From assembly GCF_001028665.1 (NCBI RefSeq), contig NZ_CP011504.1, positions 992,001-1,056,000 on the forward strand: a stretch of DNA of 64,000 nt. Direction: 5' to 3'. This document shows positions 1-8,761 of this stretch, piece after piece. The stretch comes from Burkholderia pyrrocinia. Its GTDB lineage: Bacteria; Pseudomonadota; Gammaproteobacteria; Burkholderiales; Burkholderiaceae. Every line of letters begins with the position of its first letter. Within the stretch, counting starts at the first letter, position 1. The translations under genes and the position numbers were made by a program. The notes under the pieces are model-generated. The model was given only the letters and a program-made list of their open reading frames with translations. It was not told the origin of the DNA and ran no database searches.

Positions 1-69
1 AAGGATTTGCCGGCCCTTGTAATTAGTAAATGTTGCAAAAGTTAGGTCATGATACATAAAACAAGATTG

Positions 70-97
70 AAAAAAAAAGACAGGGTATTCCCCTGTC
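70..97 (-). terminator. Rho-independent terminator on the minus strand with no obvious gene
   Basis: A perfect 7-bp stem (79-85 with 91-97, loop of five) is followed, reading the minus strand, by nine T residues. It would stop leftward transcription, but the gene to its right is on the plus strand. It may end an unannotated small or antisense RNA starting between about 100 and 250. Confidence 0.65.
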
Positions 98-245
98 GCG
101 ATGCGAATCGTGCCAATTCTGAAAGGTCTGTGAAAGACGGCGCGCACGATGCGGATCGGTGGCGCCCGATGTCTGCGTTCGATGGAACCGGCCGTGCGGT
201 AGTATGGCGGCTCGATGGAACCCCGATGGATCTGAACGAGTGGCC

Positions 246-983
246 ATGCCCGATATTTCTTCGTCTTCCGGCGCCGGCCAGGGCGCCCAGGCGCTCGTCC
301 TCATCGCCGAGGACGAACCCGAGATCGCCGAGATCCTGATCGCCTATTTCGCGCGCAGCGGCCTGCGCACCGTGCACGCCGCCGACGGCCGTCGCGCGCT
401 CGAACTCCACCTGTCGCTCAAGCCCGACCTCGTGCTGCTCGACGTGCAGATGCCGCACGTCGACGGCTGGAAGGTGCTCGCCGAGATCCGCCATCGCGGC
501 GACACGCCCGTCATCATGCTGACCGCGCTCGACCAGGACATCGACAAGCTGACCGGGCTGCGCATCGGCGCCGACGACTACGTGGTCAAGCCGTTCAATC
601 CCGCCGAAGTCGTCGCGCGCGCGCAGGCCGTGCTGCGCCGGTCGATGGCCAGCTCGCGCCACGAAGAACAGCGCGTGCTGCGCGCCGCGCCGTTCGAGAT
701 CGATCTCGAACGCCACGAAGCGACGGTCGAGGTCGGCAGCACACGGCACACGCTCGTGCTGACGCTCACCGAATTCAAGCTGCTTGCGCAGCTCGCGCGC
801 GCGCCACGCCGCGTGTTCAGCCGCGCCGAGCTGATGGCCACCTGCCTGCCGGAAGGCGATGCGCTGGAGCGCACCGTCGACAGCCACGTCAGCAAGCTGC
901 GCAAGAAACTCGACGATCTCGGTGTCGCGGGCGTGCCGGCGAGCGTGCGCGGCGTCGGCTACAAGCTGTGGAGCGGAGATTGA
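246..983 (+). CDS. OmpR-family response regulator (AdeR/BaeR-like)
   Basis: A 245-aa DNA-binding response regulator. The receiver domain (about residues 16-130) has the acidic pocket E22/D23, phospho-acceptor D66 in DLVLLDVQMP, T93 and K115. A winged-helix output domain follows, ending VRGVGYKL. I chose the ATG at 246 because the receiver fold starts about 15 residues later; an in-frame ATG at 159 would add an unrelated 29-residue leader. The gene overlaps the histidine kinase start by 16 nt, so the pair is co-translated. The closest families I recognise are AdeR and BaeR, which control envelope stress or efflux; no efflux operon is adjacent here, so the target is unknown. Confidence 0.93.
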   Translation: MPDISSSSGAGQGAQALVLIAEDEPEIAEILIAYFARSGLRTVHAADGRRALELHLSLKPDLVLLDVQMPHVDGWKVLAEIRHRGDTPVIMLTALDQDIDKLTGLRIGADDYVVKPFNPAEVVARAQAVLRRSMASSRHEEQRVLRAAPFEIDLERHEATVEVGSTRHTLVLTLTEFKLLAQLARAPRRVFSRAELMATCLPEGDALERTVDSHVSKLRKKLDDLGVAGVPASVRGVGYKLWSGD

Positions 984-2065
984 AGCTCGACGGACTGAGC
1001 CGCCAGATCGCGCTGACGATGGGCGCGATCGCGTTCGGCGTCACGCTGCTGGTCGTCGTGACGGCCTACGCGTTCTACTACGTGCTGTACACCTACTGGC
1101 CGGACGATTTCAAGCAGACGGGCTGGTTCCCGACCGGGCCGGAGTGGGTGTGGATCACTTCGACCGCGCTGGTCGGTCTCGTGATCTCGATCATCGTTGC
1201 GGTCAACCTGTCGCGGCGCATCCTCGTGCCGCTGAATTCGGTGACGGACGGCATCCGCCGCGTCGCGCGCGGCGATCTCGGCGCGCGCGCCGTCGCCGGC
1301 GACCGCTCGCTGCACGAAGCCGCGCGGCTCGCCGACAATTTCAACGCGCTCGCGAGCGAACTGCAGCGCGTGACCGACGAGCAGACATTCTGGAATGCCG
1401 CGATCGCACACGAACTGCGCACGCCCGTCACCGTGCTGCGCGGGCGGCTGCAAGGGCTCGCCGAAGGCGTGTTCACGCCCAGCGAAGCGCTGTATCGCAG
1501 CCTGCTCGCGCAGGTCGAAGGGTTGACGCGGCTGATCGAGGATCTGCGCGTGGTCAGCCTCGCCGATAGCGGCCACCTGAGCATCGAGATCCGCGACACC
1601 GATCTCGCCGCCGACGTGCGCGCCGTGGTCGACGTGTTCGCTCACGCGCTGCAGGCCGCCGGCCAGCATCCGGTGCTCGATCTCGAACCGCGCCGCATGT
1701 GCTGCGACCCGGTCCGCCTCCGCCAGGCGCTGCTGGCGCTGCTGGAGAATGCGCGCCGCCATGCGGTGCCCGGTGCGATCCGGATCCAGACGCGCATCGA
1801 ACACGGGATGTGCCGGCTGCGTGTCGAAGACGACGGCCCCGGCATCCCGGCCGATTTCGCGCCGCACGTGTTCAAGGCATTCAGGCGCGTCGACGAGTCG
1901 CAGCCCGGCGGCACCGGCCTCGGGCTCGCGGTCGTCGCGGCGATTGCGCATGCGCACCACGGCGAGGCGATCTGCGTGCCGACGGGCGCCGGCGGCACGC
2001 GGTTCGAGGTGCAGTGGCCCGACAACCTCGTGCCGGCGCCCGAGAGCGAGCGGTTTCCGGCTTAG
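968..2065 (+). CDS. Sensor histidine kinase (AdeS/BaeS-like)
   Basis: A 365-aa inner-membrane kinase starting with GTG and overlapping the response regulator. It has two membrane segments (about residues 15-42 and 61-83) around a very short periplasmic loop, then a HAMP linker (about 84-135). The phospho-acceptor is H148 in IAHELRTP. The ATPase domain shows the N box LLENARRHA, the G1 box VEDDGPGIP and the G2 box GGTGLGLAVV. The short loop (about 18 residues) suggests sensing within the membrane or at its surface, not a soluble periplasmic ligand domain. It should phosphorylate D66 of its partner. Confidence 0.93.
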   Translation: MERRLKLDGLSRQIALTMGAIAFGVTLLVVVTAYAFYYVLYTYWPDDFKQTGWFPTGPEWVWITSTALVGLVISIIVAVNLSRRILVPLNSVTDGIRRVARGDLGARAVAGDRSLHEAARLADNFNALASELQRVTDEQTFWNAAIAHELRTPVTVLRGRLQGLAEGVFTPSEALYRSLLAQVEGLTRLIEDLRVVSLADSGHLSIEIRDTDLAADVRAVVDVFAHALQAAGQHPVLDLEPRRMCCDPVRLRQALLALLENARRHAVPGAIRIQTRIEHGMCRLRVEDDGPGIPADFAPHVFKAFRRVDESQPGGTGLGLAVVAAIAHAHHGEAICVPTGAGGTRFEVQWPDNLVPAPESERFPA

Positions 2066-2114
2066 GGGCTGTTCCGGCCGATAACGGGCCTGCGCTGGCG
2101 CCGCGTTCCCGCGA

Positions 2115-2801
2115 TCACGCGCGCGGCTCGCGCCCGACCTGTTCGAGCGGCGGGCTGAACCCGAGCACCGTGTACTCCGTCACGGACACCGTCCCTTTCC
2201 CGGCTGCGCCCTGCACCACCACCGCGCGCACGGCGCCGGCCCGGTCGAATTTCAGCTTCGTGCCGACAGTCGCGTTGCGCAGCGCCTCCAGCTCCTCGAT
2301 CCGAGCGATCGCCAGCTTGCGCACCGCGCCGGACACGTACACCGGCAGGAACACCAGCGCGATGAAGATCGACACCGCGTCCTTCGACACGCTGTCGAGC
2401 ATCGGCTGGCCCGACATCACGAGCGACAGCGACGTCGCGGCGACGAAGATCGCAAGCACGGTCGCGCCCACGCCGAGCGACGAGAACCGCTCGGCCGCCT
2501 TCTTCATGCGTGCCTTCACGAGTGCGCGCGCGGCCGCGGACGTCACGAGCCATTCGCGCTGCGCGCCGTGGTATCCGGCGATGCCGAGGAACAGCGTCGC
2601 GACCGCGCTGACGACGATGCCGCTGTACAGCGCATCGAACATCACGCAGACGAATTCGAGCACGAACACGATGACGAGCGGGACCAGCAGCAGACGGAAC
2701 GAATAACCGCCGCGACCGTGCCCCTGGATCCACCATTTCACCAGCGACAGCTGCCAGAAGCGGCTTTCCCGGTGGAGCGAAAGTTGTTCGATGTCCGTCA
2801 A
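2115..2801 (-). CDS. Conserved membrane protein of unknown function
   Basis: Membrane protein with about four hydrophobic segments (around RLLLVPLVIVFVLEF, IVVSAVATLFLGIAG, LGVGATVLAIFVAAT and AVSIFIALVFLPVYVSG) and a soluble C-terminal tail. The frame is open up to 2897. I prefer the TTG at 2801 because AGGTGAG lies just before it and the protein then starts TDIEQLSLHRESRFW; the upstream ATG at 2897 would overlap the shared 13-mer at 2877-2889. It converges on the histidine kinase. No family was recognised. Confidence 0.65.
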   Translation of the reverse strand: MTDIEQLSLHRESRFWQLSLVKWWIQGHGRGGYSFRLLLVPLVIVFVLEFVCVMFDALYSGIVVSAVATLFLGIAGYHGAQREWLVTSAAARALVKARMKKAAERFSSLGVGATVLAIFVAATSLSLVMSGQPMLDSVSKDAVSIFIALVFLPVYVSGAVRKLAIARIEELEALRNATVGTKLKFDRAGAVRAVVVQGAAGKGTVSVTEYTVLGFSPPLEQVGREPRA

Positions 2802-2876
2802 TGTCTCACCTGTGGAGTTCCGTTGCGCCACCGGCGCTGCGTTACCCGCGCCCGACCGAAATACGAATGAATACCT

Positions 2877-2889
2877 CAGGTTATCGATT
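2877..2889. promoter_or_regulatory. Copy 1 of a 13-bp word shared with the LysR/pdxA divergon
   Basis: CAGGTTATCGATT lies 105 nt before the MFS start at 2995. The identical word occurs at 5317-5329 between the lysR-type gene and the pdxA-like gene. A common operator for the LysR regulator is inferred. Confidence 0.45.
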
Positions 2890-2994
2890 GATCCCAAAGA
2901 TTCATTAGACAGTGTCTCCGCCGCCGCGCGATGCTGGCCCCGCCAGTGAACGCGGCGTCATTGCAACGCCGCGCACGCGAATGGAGTGAGACAC

Positions 2995-4269
2995 ATGCCC
3001 AACGACCATCGTCAACGGCGCCACACGCTGTGGCTGCTGTGCGCGCTTTCGTTCATCCTCTACGTCGACCGCGTCAACCTCGCGACGGCGGCCGGCGCGA
3101 TCAAGGCCGAGCTCGGCCTGTCGAACACCGAGCTCGGCGTCGCATTCTCCGCGTTCGCGTATTCGTATGCAATCTGCCAGATCGGCGGCGGCTGGATCGC
3201 CGACCGGTTCGGCGCCCGCATCACGCTGATCGGCTGCGGGTTGATCTGGGTCGTGTCGACCTTCACGACGGGGCTCGTGCACAGTCTCACGCTGCTGTTC
3301 GCCGCGCGCCTGCTGCTCGGCATCGGCGAAGGCGCGACGCTGCCCGCCCAGGCCCGCGCGATCACGCACTGGTTCCCGCGCGAACGGCGCGGCGTCGTGC
3401 AAGGCTTCACGCATTCGTTCTCGCGGCTCGGCAACGCGGTCACGCCGCCGATCGTCGCCGCTCTGATGACGTGGCTGTCGTGGCGCGCCGCGTTCTTCGT
3501 GATCGGCGCGGTGACGCTGGTGTGGCTCGTATGGTGGATCATCGGCTTCCGCGAGCATCCGCTCGGCGACGACGACAGCCACGCACGCGGCGCCGCCCGC
3601 CCCGCGCCGCCGTCCGGCCCGACGCCGTGGGGGCCGCTGTTCCGCCGGATGGCGCCGACGATCTTCGTCTACTTCTGCTACGGCTGGACCGCGTGGCTGT
3701 TCTTCACGTGGCTGCCGACGTTCTTCCTGAACGGCCAGGGCCTGAACCTGAAATCGACCGCGCTGTTCGCGTCCGGCGTGTTCTTCGCGGGCGTGGTCGG
3801 CGACACGCTCGGCGGCTGGCTCTGCGACCGGATCTACCGGAAGACCGGCAACCTCGCGCTGTCGCGCCAGAGCGTGATCGTCGCGAGCTTCGCCGGCGCG
3901 CTCGCCTGCCTGCTGCCGCTCGCGTTCGTGCACTCGACGGCCGGCGTCGCGCTGTGCCTGTCGGGGTCGTTCCTGTGCCTCGAACTGACGATCGGGCCGA
4001 TCTGGGCGGTGCCGAGCGACATCGCGCCGACCCACGCCGGCATCGCGAGCGGGATGATGAACGCCGGTTCCGCGATCGCGGGAATCCTGTCGCCGATCCT
4101 GTTCGGCTATCTCGTCGACCGCACCGGCAGCTGGACGCTGCCGTTCGTCGGTTCGGTCGCGATGCTGCTGATCGGCATCGTCGCCGCGCTGCGGATTCGC
4201 CCGGACCGCACGCTGTCGGCATCGACGCCGACCCTCGCCGAGGCACCCGCCGCGCCGTCGGCGCGCTGA
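2995..4269 (+). CDS. MFS transporter, anion:cation symporter family
   Basis: A 424-aa twelve-helix permease of the phthalate/glucarate/galactonate type. The first helix is followed by YVDRVNLATA, and helix 2-3 carries GGWIADRFGAR, the MFS signature. I chose the ATG at 2995 over a GTG at 2986 because GGAG sits 8 nt before the ATG. It probably takes up an organic acid or aldonate for the catabolic genes that follow. The lysR-type gene is convergent, separated by a strong hairpin. The 13-mer in its promoter suggests control together with the pdxA operon. The substrate cannot be read from the sequence. Confidence 0.88.
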   Translation: MPNDHRQRRHTLWLLCALSFILYVDRVNLATAAGAIKAELGLSNTELGVAFSAFAYSYAICQIGGGWIADRFGARITLIGCGLIWVVSTFTTGLVHSLTLLFAARLLLGIGEGATLPAQARAITHWFPRERRGVVQGFTHSFSRLGNAVTPPIVAALMTWLSWRAAFFVIGAVTLVWLVWWIIGFREHPLGDDDSHARGAARPAPPSGPTPWGPLFRRMAPTIFVYFCYGWTAWLFFTWLPTFFLNGQGLNLKSTALFASGVFFAGVVGDTLGGWLCDRIYRKTGNLALSRQSVIVASFAGALACLLPLAFVHSTAGVALCLSGSFLCLELTIGPIWAVPSDIAPTHAGIASGMMNAGSAIAGILSPILFGYLVDRTGSWTLPFVGSVAMLLIGIVAALRIRPDRTLSASTPTLAEAPAAPSAR

Positions 4270-4300
4270 AGCGGCTCGCCACGGCTTCCCCCGTGCCGCC

Positions 4301-4332
4301 ATCACGCATCGCCACGTTCCGCGATGCGTGAT
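4301..4332. terminator. Bidirectional hairpin between convergent MFS and lysR genes
   Basis: Perfect 12-bp stem (ATCACGCATCGC, 4301-4312, with its complement at 4321-4332) and an 8-nt loop, placed between two convergent stop codons. There is no clear T-run. Confidence 0.6.
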
Positions 4333-4356
4333 CGGCGCGGCCGGCGAACCGCTCCG

Positions 4357-5304
4357 TCAAGCGTCGTCATCCTCCGCTGCACCCTCCCGGTGAAACAGCG
4401 CGAGAAACTGCTGTGCGGGGATGCTCAGCGGCCGGTCGCGCCGCACGATGCTGCCGTACGACGGCAGCCTCTGATCGAGCGCGTAGTCGATGATCGCGAC
4501 GAGCCCGTGCTCCGCGTTGCGCTGCGCGACCGTCAGCGGAATCACGCCGAGCATCGTCGAACGGTCGACGAGGTTCATCGTGGTCAGGATCGAGCCCGTT
4601 TCGACCATCCCGCGCGGCATCGGCTGGTGACGCGCCTGGAACTCGCGCTCGACGACCTCGCGCGCCGGGCTGCCGGCCGGCTGCAGGATCCACGTGTAAT
4701 CGAGCAGCGCATCGAACCCGACCGGCCCGGCGCCCGCGAGCGGATGGTCGCGGCCCGCGATGATCGCGAGCGCCTCGTCGTCGACCACGCGGAAGTCGCA
4801 ATCGGTCCCCGCGTTGCGCCCGATCACCACTTCGAGCACGCCTTCGCGAAGCTGCGGCATCAGCCGGTCGCTCGTGTCCACCGCAATATCGATCGCAAGC
4901 AGCGGATAGCGCGCCTTCAGCTGCACCAGCGCCTCGGTGAGCCGCCCCGGCGACGCCGCCATGATGCTGCCGATCGCCAGCCGCCCCGCGCTGCCGAGCT
5001 GCAGTTCGCCAAGCTCGCGATTCAGCGCCTCCATGCTGCCGCGGATCCCGCGGAAATAGCCGAGCACGCGCTCGCCGGCCGGATTCAGCACGAGCCCGCG
5101 CCCGATGCGATCGAACAGCCGCTGGCCGAGCGCGCTCTCCAGTTCGGCCAGCATCTTCGTCGCGGCCGGCTGCGTGAGGCCCATCTGCTCGGCCGCCGCG
5201 CGCAGCGTCGAGCATTCGTCCACCGCAAGCAACAGCGCGATCTGCCGCATGCGCAGCCGGTTCAGCAACTGCGGGGTCGAGTCTCGTCGGTCGATCGAGC
5301 CCAT
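4357..5304 (-). CDS. LysR-family transcriptional regulator
   Basis: A 315-aa LysR-type regulator of the GalR/GbpR-like branch, which typically senses sugars or aromatic acids. The winged HTH (about residues 15-75) contains TLRAAAEQMGLTQPAATKML. The remaining two-lobed domain is the usual inducer-binding fold. GGAG precedes the ATG. It is divergent from the pdxA-like operon, 115 nt apart, the standard arrangement for a local LysR activator. The shared 13-mer lies just upstream of its start. It probably controls the whole 2.9-12.0 kb cluster. Confidence 0.92.
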   Translation of the reverse strand: MGSIDRRDSTPQLLNRLRMRQIALLLAVDECSTLRAAAEQMGLTQPAATKMLAELESALGQRLFDRIGRGLVLNPAGERVLGYFRGIRGSMEALNRELGELQLGSAGRLAIGSIMAASPGRLTEALVQLKARYPLLAIDIAVDTSDRLMPQLREGVLEVVIGRNAGTDCDFRVVDDEALAIIAGRDHPLAGAGPVGFDALLDYTWILQPAGSPAREVVEREFQARHQPMPRGMVETGSILTTMNLVDRSTMLGVIPLTVAQRNAEHGLVAIIDYALDQRLPSYGSIVRRDRPLSIPAQQFLALFHREGAAEDDDA

Positions 5305-5316
5305 CTTTGATTACTC

Positions 5317-5329
5317 CAGGTTATCGATT
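5317..5329. promoter_or_regulatory. Copy 2 of the shared 13-bp word
   Basis: CAGGTTATCGATT in the lysR/pdxA intergenic region, 12 nt before the lysR start and about 90 nt before the pdxA start. It is identical to the word at 2877-2889. Confidence 0.45.
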
Positions 5330-5419
5330 CATCAAGAGTTTTCAATTTACCGACTCATTCCGTCTACCTAGCATCAACCCCATACACGAACGGCCACGCG
5401 CCGCCACCGGAGACGCCGC

Positions 5420-6475
5420 ATGAACACCCCCTCGACCGCCGCCCCCCTGCCCGTCGTCGCGCTGACGCTCGGCGACCCCGCCGGCATCGGCGCCGAACTG
5501 ATCGCGAAACTGCTCGCACGGCCCGACGCCACGGCCCGCGCGAATCTCGTGCTGATCGGCGATCGCTGGCTGTGGGAAGCCGGCCAGCGCGTCGCCGGCG
5601 TGCAGGTCGACGTCGAACCCGTCGCTTCGCTGGCCGCGGCGCGCGGCCGGCCGTCGACCGCGCGCGCCGCGTTCGTCGAAGTCCATACGATCGATCCCGC
5701 GCAGGTCACGGTCGGCCAGGCCGGTGCGGCCGGCGGCCGCTCGACGCTCGCCGTGCTCGACCGGTGTCTCGACGCCGCGCTCGCCGGCGACATCGACGCG
5801 ATCTGCTTCGCGCCGCTGAACAAGTACGCGATGAAGCTCGGCGGGCTCCGCCACGACGACGAATTGCACCACTTCGCCGAAGCGCTCGGCGTGACCGGCT
5901 ATTTCTGCGAATTCAACACGCTCGGCGAACTATGGACGGCGCGCATCTCGTCGCACATCCCGCTAAAGGACGCGGCGGGCTGCCTGAGCATCGAGCGGAT
6001 CGAACAGGCATCCGAACTGATCTACCGGTCGCTGCTCGCGAACGGCGTCGCCGCGCCGAAGGTGGCGATCGCCGCCTTCAACCCGCACGGGGGCGACGGC
6101 GGCAGTTGCGGCCGCGAGGAAGTCGACATCATCGAGCCCGCGGTGCGCAAGCTGCAGTCGCGCGACTGGCCGACCGACGCGCCGTTCCACGGCCCGTTCC
6201 CCGCCGACACGATCTTCCTGAAGGCGCAGGCCGGCGACTACCAGGCGATCGTCACGATGTACCACGACCAGGGGCAGATCGCGATCAAGCTGCTCGGCTT
6301 CTCGCGCGGCGTGACCGTGCAGGGCGGGCTGCCCGTGCCGATCACGACGCCCGCGCACGGCACCGCGTACGACATCGCCGGCCGCGGCACGGCCGACGTC
6401 GGCGCCACCTGGCAGGCGCTGCAGATCGCGTGCCGGATGGGCGCCGCGCGCCGCACCCCCGCCGTTTCGGCGTGA
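5420..6475 (+). CDS. PdxA-family 4-phospho-hydroxyacid dehydrogenase (PdxA2-like)
   Basis: A 351-aa member of the 4-hydroxythreonine-4-phosphate dehydrogenase family, NAD-dependent and metal-binding. The three metal-ligand histidines appear as H179 ([10 protein letters not shown]), H223 (NPHGGDGG) and H282 (YHDQGQI). GGAG precedes the ATG. Catabolic clusters commonly contain such PdxA2 paralogues, which oxidise four-carbon acid phosphates such as threonate phosphate, usually beside a DUF1537 kinase. No such kinase is seen here, so the true substrate is unclear. It begins an operon with the dehydratase, aldolase, MFS, propeller and lactonase genes. Vitamin B6 synthesis is unlikely given this context. 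Confidence 0.85.
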   Translation: MNTPSTAAPLPVVALTLGDPAGIGAELIAKLLARPDATARANLVLIGDRWLWEAGQRVAGVQVDVEPVASLAAARGRPSTARAAFVEVHTIDPAQVTVGQAGAAGGRSTLAVLDRCLDAALAGDIDAICFAPLNKYAMKLGGLRHDDELHHFAEALGVTGYFCEFNTLGELWTARISSHIPLKDAAGCLSIERIEQASELIYRSLLANGVAAPKVAIAAFNPHGGDGGSCGREEVDIIEPAVRKLQSRDWPTDAPFHGPFPADTIFLKAQAGDYQAIVTMYHDQGQIAIKLLGFSRGVTVQGGLPVPITTPAHGTAYDIAGRGTADVGATWQALQIACRMGAARRTPAVSA

Positions 6476-6534
6476 CGGCCACGCCGGCCGCCCGCCTTTC
6501 ACACACGACAACATCGATTCTCGGAGACACCACC

Positions 6535-7707
6535 ATGAAAATCCGGTCCGTGCGCGCTCGCGTATTCCAGTGGAAAGGAAAGACCGTCCCGCCGCAGGGC
6601 AACTTCTGCTCGAACGCGATGGATTTGCTGTATGCACCGCAGGAAACGATGAGCACGTTCCGCTTCCATTCGTGGACGGTCGTCGAAGTCGAGACCGACG
6701 ACGGCATCGTCGGCCTCGGCAACGTCGCGCTCGCGCCGCACGTCGCGAAGGTCATCATCGACCAGTACCTCGCGCCGCTCGTGATCGGCCATGATCCGTG
6801 GGACTACGAATACCTGAACCAGCGGATGTATCGCGCCACCCACGCGTGGGGCCGCAAGGGCATCGGCATGGCGGCGATCTCGGCGGTCGACATCGCGATC
6901 TGGGACATCCTCGGCAAGAGCGTCGGCAAGCCGGTGTTCAAGCTGCTCGGCGGCCGCACCAAGGAAAAGATCCCCTGCTACTACTCGAAGCTCTACCGCA
7001 CCGACCTGAAGGCGATGCAGGACGAGGCGCAGCAGTATCTGAGGGAAGGCTTCCGCGCGTTCAAGATGCGCTTCGGCTACGGGCCCGCGCACGGGCAGCA
7101 GGGAGTGGTCGAGAACCTGAAGTCGGTCGCGGCGATCCGCGAGGTGATCGGCTACGACAACGACCTGATGCTCGAGTGCTACATGGGCTGGAACCTCGAG
7201 TACGCGAAGCGCATCCTGCCGAAGCTCGAGAAATACCAGCCGCGCTGGCTCGAGGAACCGGTGATCGCCGACGACATCGACGGCTACGCGGAGCTGAACC
7301 AGCTGACGCGCATTCCGATCTCCGGCGGCGAGCACGAGTTCTCGCTGTACGGCTTCAAGCAGCTGCTCGACCGCAAGGCCGTGTCGGTCGTCCAGTACGA
7401 CACGAACCGCGTCGGCGGGATCACGATGGCGCACAAGATCAACGCGCTGTGCGAGGCGTACAGCGTGCCGGTGATTCCGCACGCGGGCCAGATGCACAAC
7501 TATCACCTGACGATGAGCACGCTCGCGTCGCCGATGAGCGAATACTTCCCGATGTTCGACGTCGAGGTCGGCAACGAGCTGTTCTATTACATCTTCGACG
7601 GCGAGCCGGTAGCCGAAAACGGCTTCCTGCAACTGCGCGACGACGTGCCGGGCCTCGGCCTCACGCTGAAGACCGAATTCCTCGACCAGTTCGACATCGT
7701 CGAGTGA
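6535..7707 (+). CDS. Enolase-superfamily sugar-acid dehydratase (rhamnonate dehydratase-like)
   Basis: A 390-aa enzyme of the mandelate racemase group. The capping domain (1-130) is followed by a barrel with metal ligands E214 (LMLECYMG), E240 (RWLEEP) and E266 (SGGEHE), and the Asp-His general base pair D289 (QYDTNRVGG) and H316 (VIPHAGQ). The layout and the C-terminal stretch VNG-like before PGLG match L-rhamnonate dehydratase. The first metal ligand is Glu here, while Asp is usual in that enzyme. It should dehydrate an aldonate to a 2-keto-3-deoxy acid. GGAGACACC before the ATG is repeated before later genes of this operon. Confidence 0.85.
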   Translation: MKIRSVRARVFQWKGKTVPPQGNFCSNAMDLLYAPQETMSTFRFHSWTVVEVETDDGIVGLGNVALAPHVAKVIIDQYLAPLVIGHDPWDYEYLNQRMYRATHAWGRKGIGMAAISAVDIAIWDILGKSVGKPVFKLLGGRTKEKIPCYYSKLYRTDLKAMQDEAQQYLREGFRAFKMRFGYGPAHGQQGVVENLKSVAAIREVIGYDNDLMLECYMGWNLEYAKRILPKLEKYQPRWLEEPVIADDIDGYAELNQLTRIPISGGEHEFSLYGFKQLLDRKAVSVVQYDTNRVGGITMAHKINALCEAYSVPVIPHAGQMHNYHLTMSTLASPMSEYFPMFDVEVGNELFYYIFDGEPVAENGFLQLRDDVPGLGLTLKTEFLDQFDIVE

Positions 7708-7715
7708 GGCCGACC

Positions 7716-8633
7716 ATGAACGCACGCTACCACGGCGTCTTTCCGGTCGCGCCGACGATCTTCGACGCGCACGGCGCGCTCGATCTCGACGGCCAGCGCC
7801 GCTGCCTCGACTTCATGATCGATGCCGGTTCGCAGGGCCTCTGCATCCACGCGAACTACTCCGAGCAGTTCGCGCTCGGCGACGACGAACGCGAACTGAT
7901 CACGCGCACCACGCTCGAGCACGTCGCGGGCCGCGTGCCGGTGATCGTCACGACGTCGCACTTCAGCGCGCGGATCTGCGCGGAGCGCAACCGGCGCGCA
8001 CAGGCGCTCGGTGCCGCGATGGTGATGGTGATGCCGCCGTACCACGGCGCGACGTTCCGCGTGCCTGAAGCGCAGGTTCGCGCGTTCTTCGCCGAAGCGG
8101 CCGACGGGCTCCGCATTCCGCTGATGATCCAGGACGCGCCGGCCAGCGGCGTCGCGCTGTCCGCGTCGTTCCTCGCGACGCTCGCGCGCGAGATCGACGC
8201 CGTGTCGTACTTCAAGATCGAGACGGCCGGTGCCGCGTCGAAGCTGCGCGAGCTGATCGCGCTCGGCGGCGACGCGATCGAGGGGCCGTGGGACGGCGAG
8301 GAAGGCATCACGCTGCTCGCCGATCTCGATGCCGGCGCGACCGGCGCGATGACGGGCGGCGGTTATCCGGACGGGATTCGCCGGATCACCGACGCGTATT
8401 TCGCCGGGCGCCGCGACGAAGCGTACGAGCAGTACGCGCGCTGGCTGCCGCTGATCAACTACGAGAACCGCCAGTCGGGCTTCCTGACCGCGAAGGCGCT
8501 GATGCGGGAAGGCGGCGTGATCGCGTGCGACCGGCCGCGCGCGCCGTGGCCGGAACTGCATCCGCAGGTGCGTGCCGGGTTGCTCGACGTCGCGCGCCGG
8601 CTCGACCCGCTCGTGTTGCGCTGGGGACGCTAG
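7716..8633 (+). CDS. DapA-family class I aldolase/lyase
   Basis: A 305-aa TIM-barrel enzyme of the dihydrodipicolinate synthase/N-acetylneuraminate lyase family. The Schiff-base lysine is K167 in SYFKIETAG. The usual GTTGE loop is replaced by IHANYSEQF, and the usual YN(I/V)P tyrosine motif by MIQDAP, so this is not DapA and belongs to a divergent branch. In context it should cleave the 2-keto-3-deoxy acid made by the upstream dehydratase, probably to pyruvate or a derivative plus an aldehyde. It lies 8 nt after the dehydratase stop. Confidence 0.83.
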   Translation: MNARYHGVFPVAPTIFDAHGALDLDGQRRCLDFMIDAGSQGLCIHANYSEQFALGDDERELITRTTLEHVAGRVPVIVTTSHFSARICAERNRRAQALGAAMVMVMPPYHGATFRVPEAQVRAFFAEAADGLRIPLMIQDAPASGVALSASFLATLAREIDAVSYFKIETAGAASKLRELIALGGDAIEGPWDGEEGITLLADLDAGATGAMTGGGYPDGIRRITDAYFAGRRDEAYEQYARWLPLINYENRQSGFLTAKALMREGGVIACDRPRAPWPELHPQVRAGLLDVARRLDPLVLRWGR

Positions 8634-8761
8634 ACATCGAATGCACGCGCGACGCGAGAGGCGTTGCGCGTCGGCGGCCGGCACCCGCCGGCTCGCCACG
8701 GCAGGACAGCGGCTCATCAGAAGGCCGCCGCGGCCGACTACCCAAACTGGATGGAGACACC

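Noticed and set aside
5420..6475. Housekeeping pdxA of vitamin B6 synthesis
   Set aside because: The gene is embedded in a catabolic operon under a LysR regulator, whereas housekeeping pdxA normally sits with ksgA or surA.
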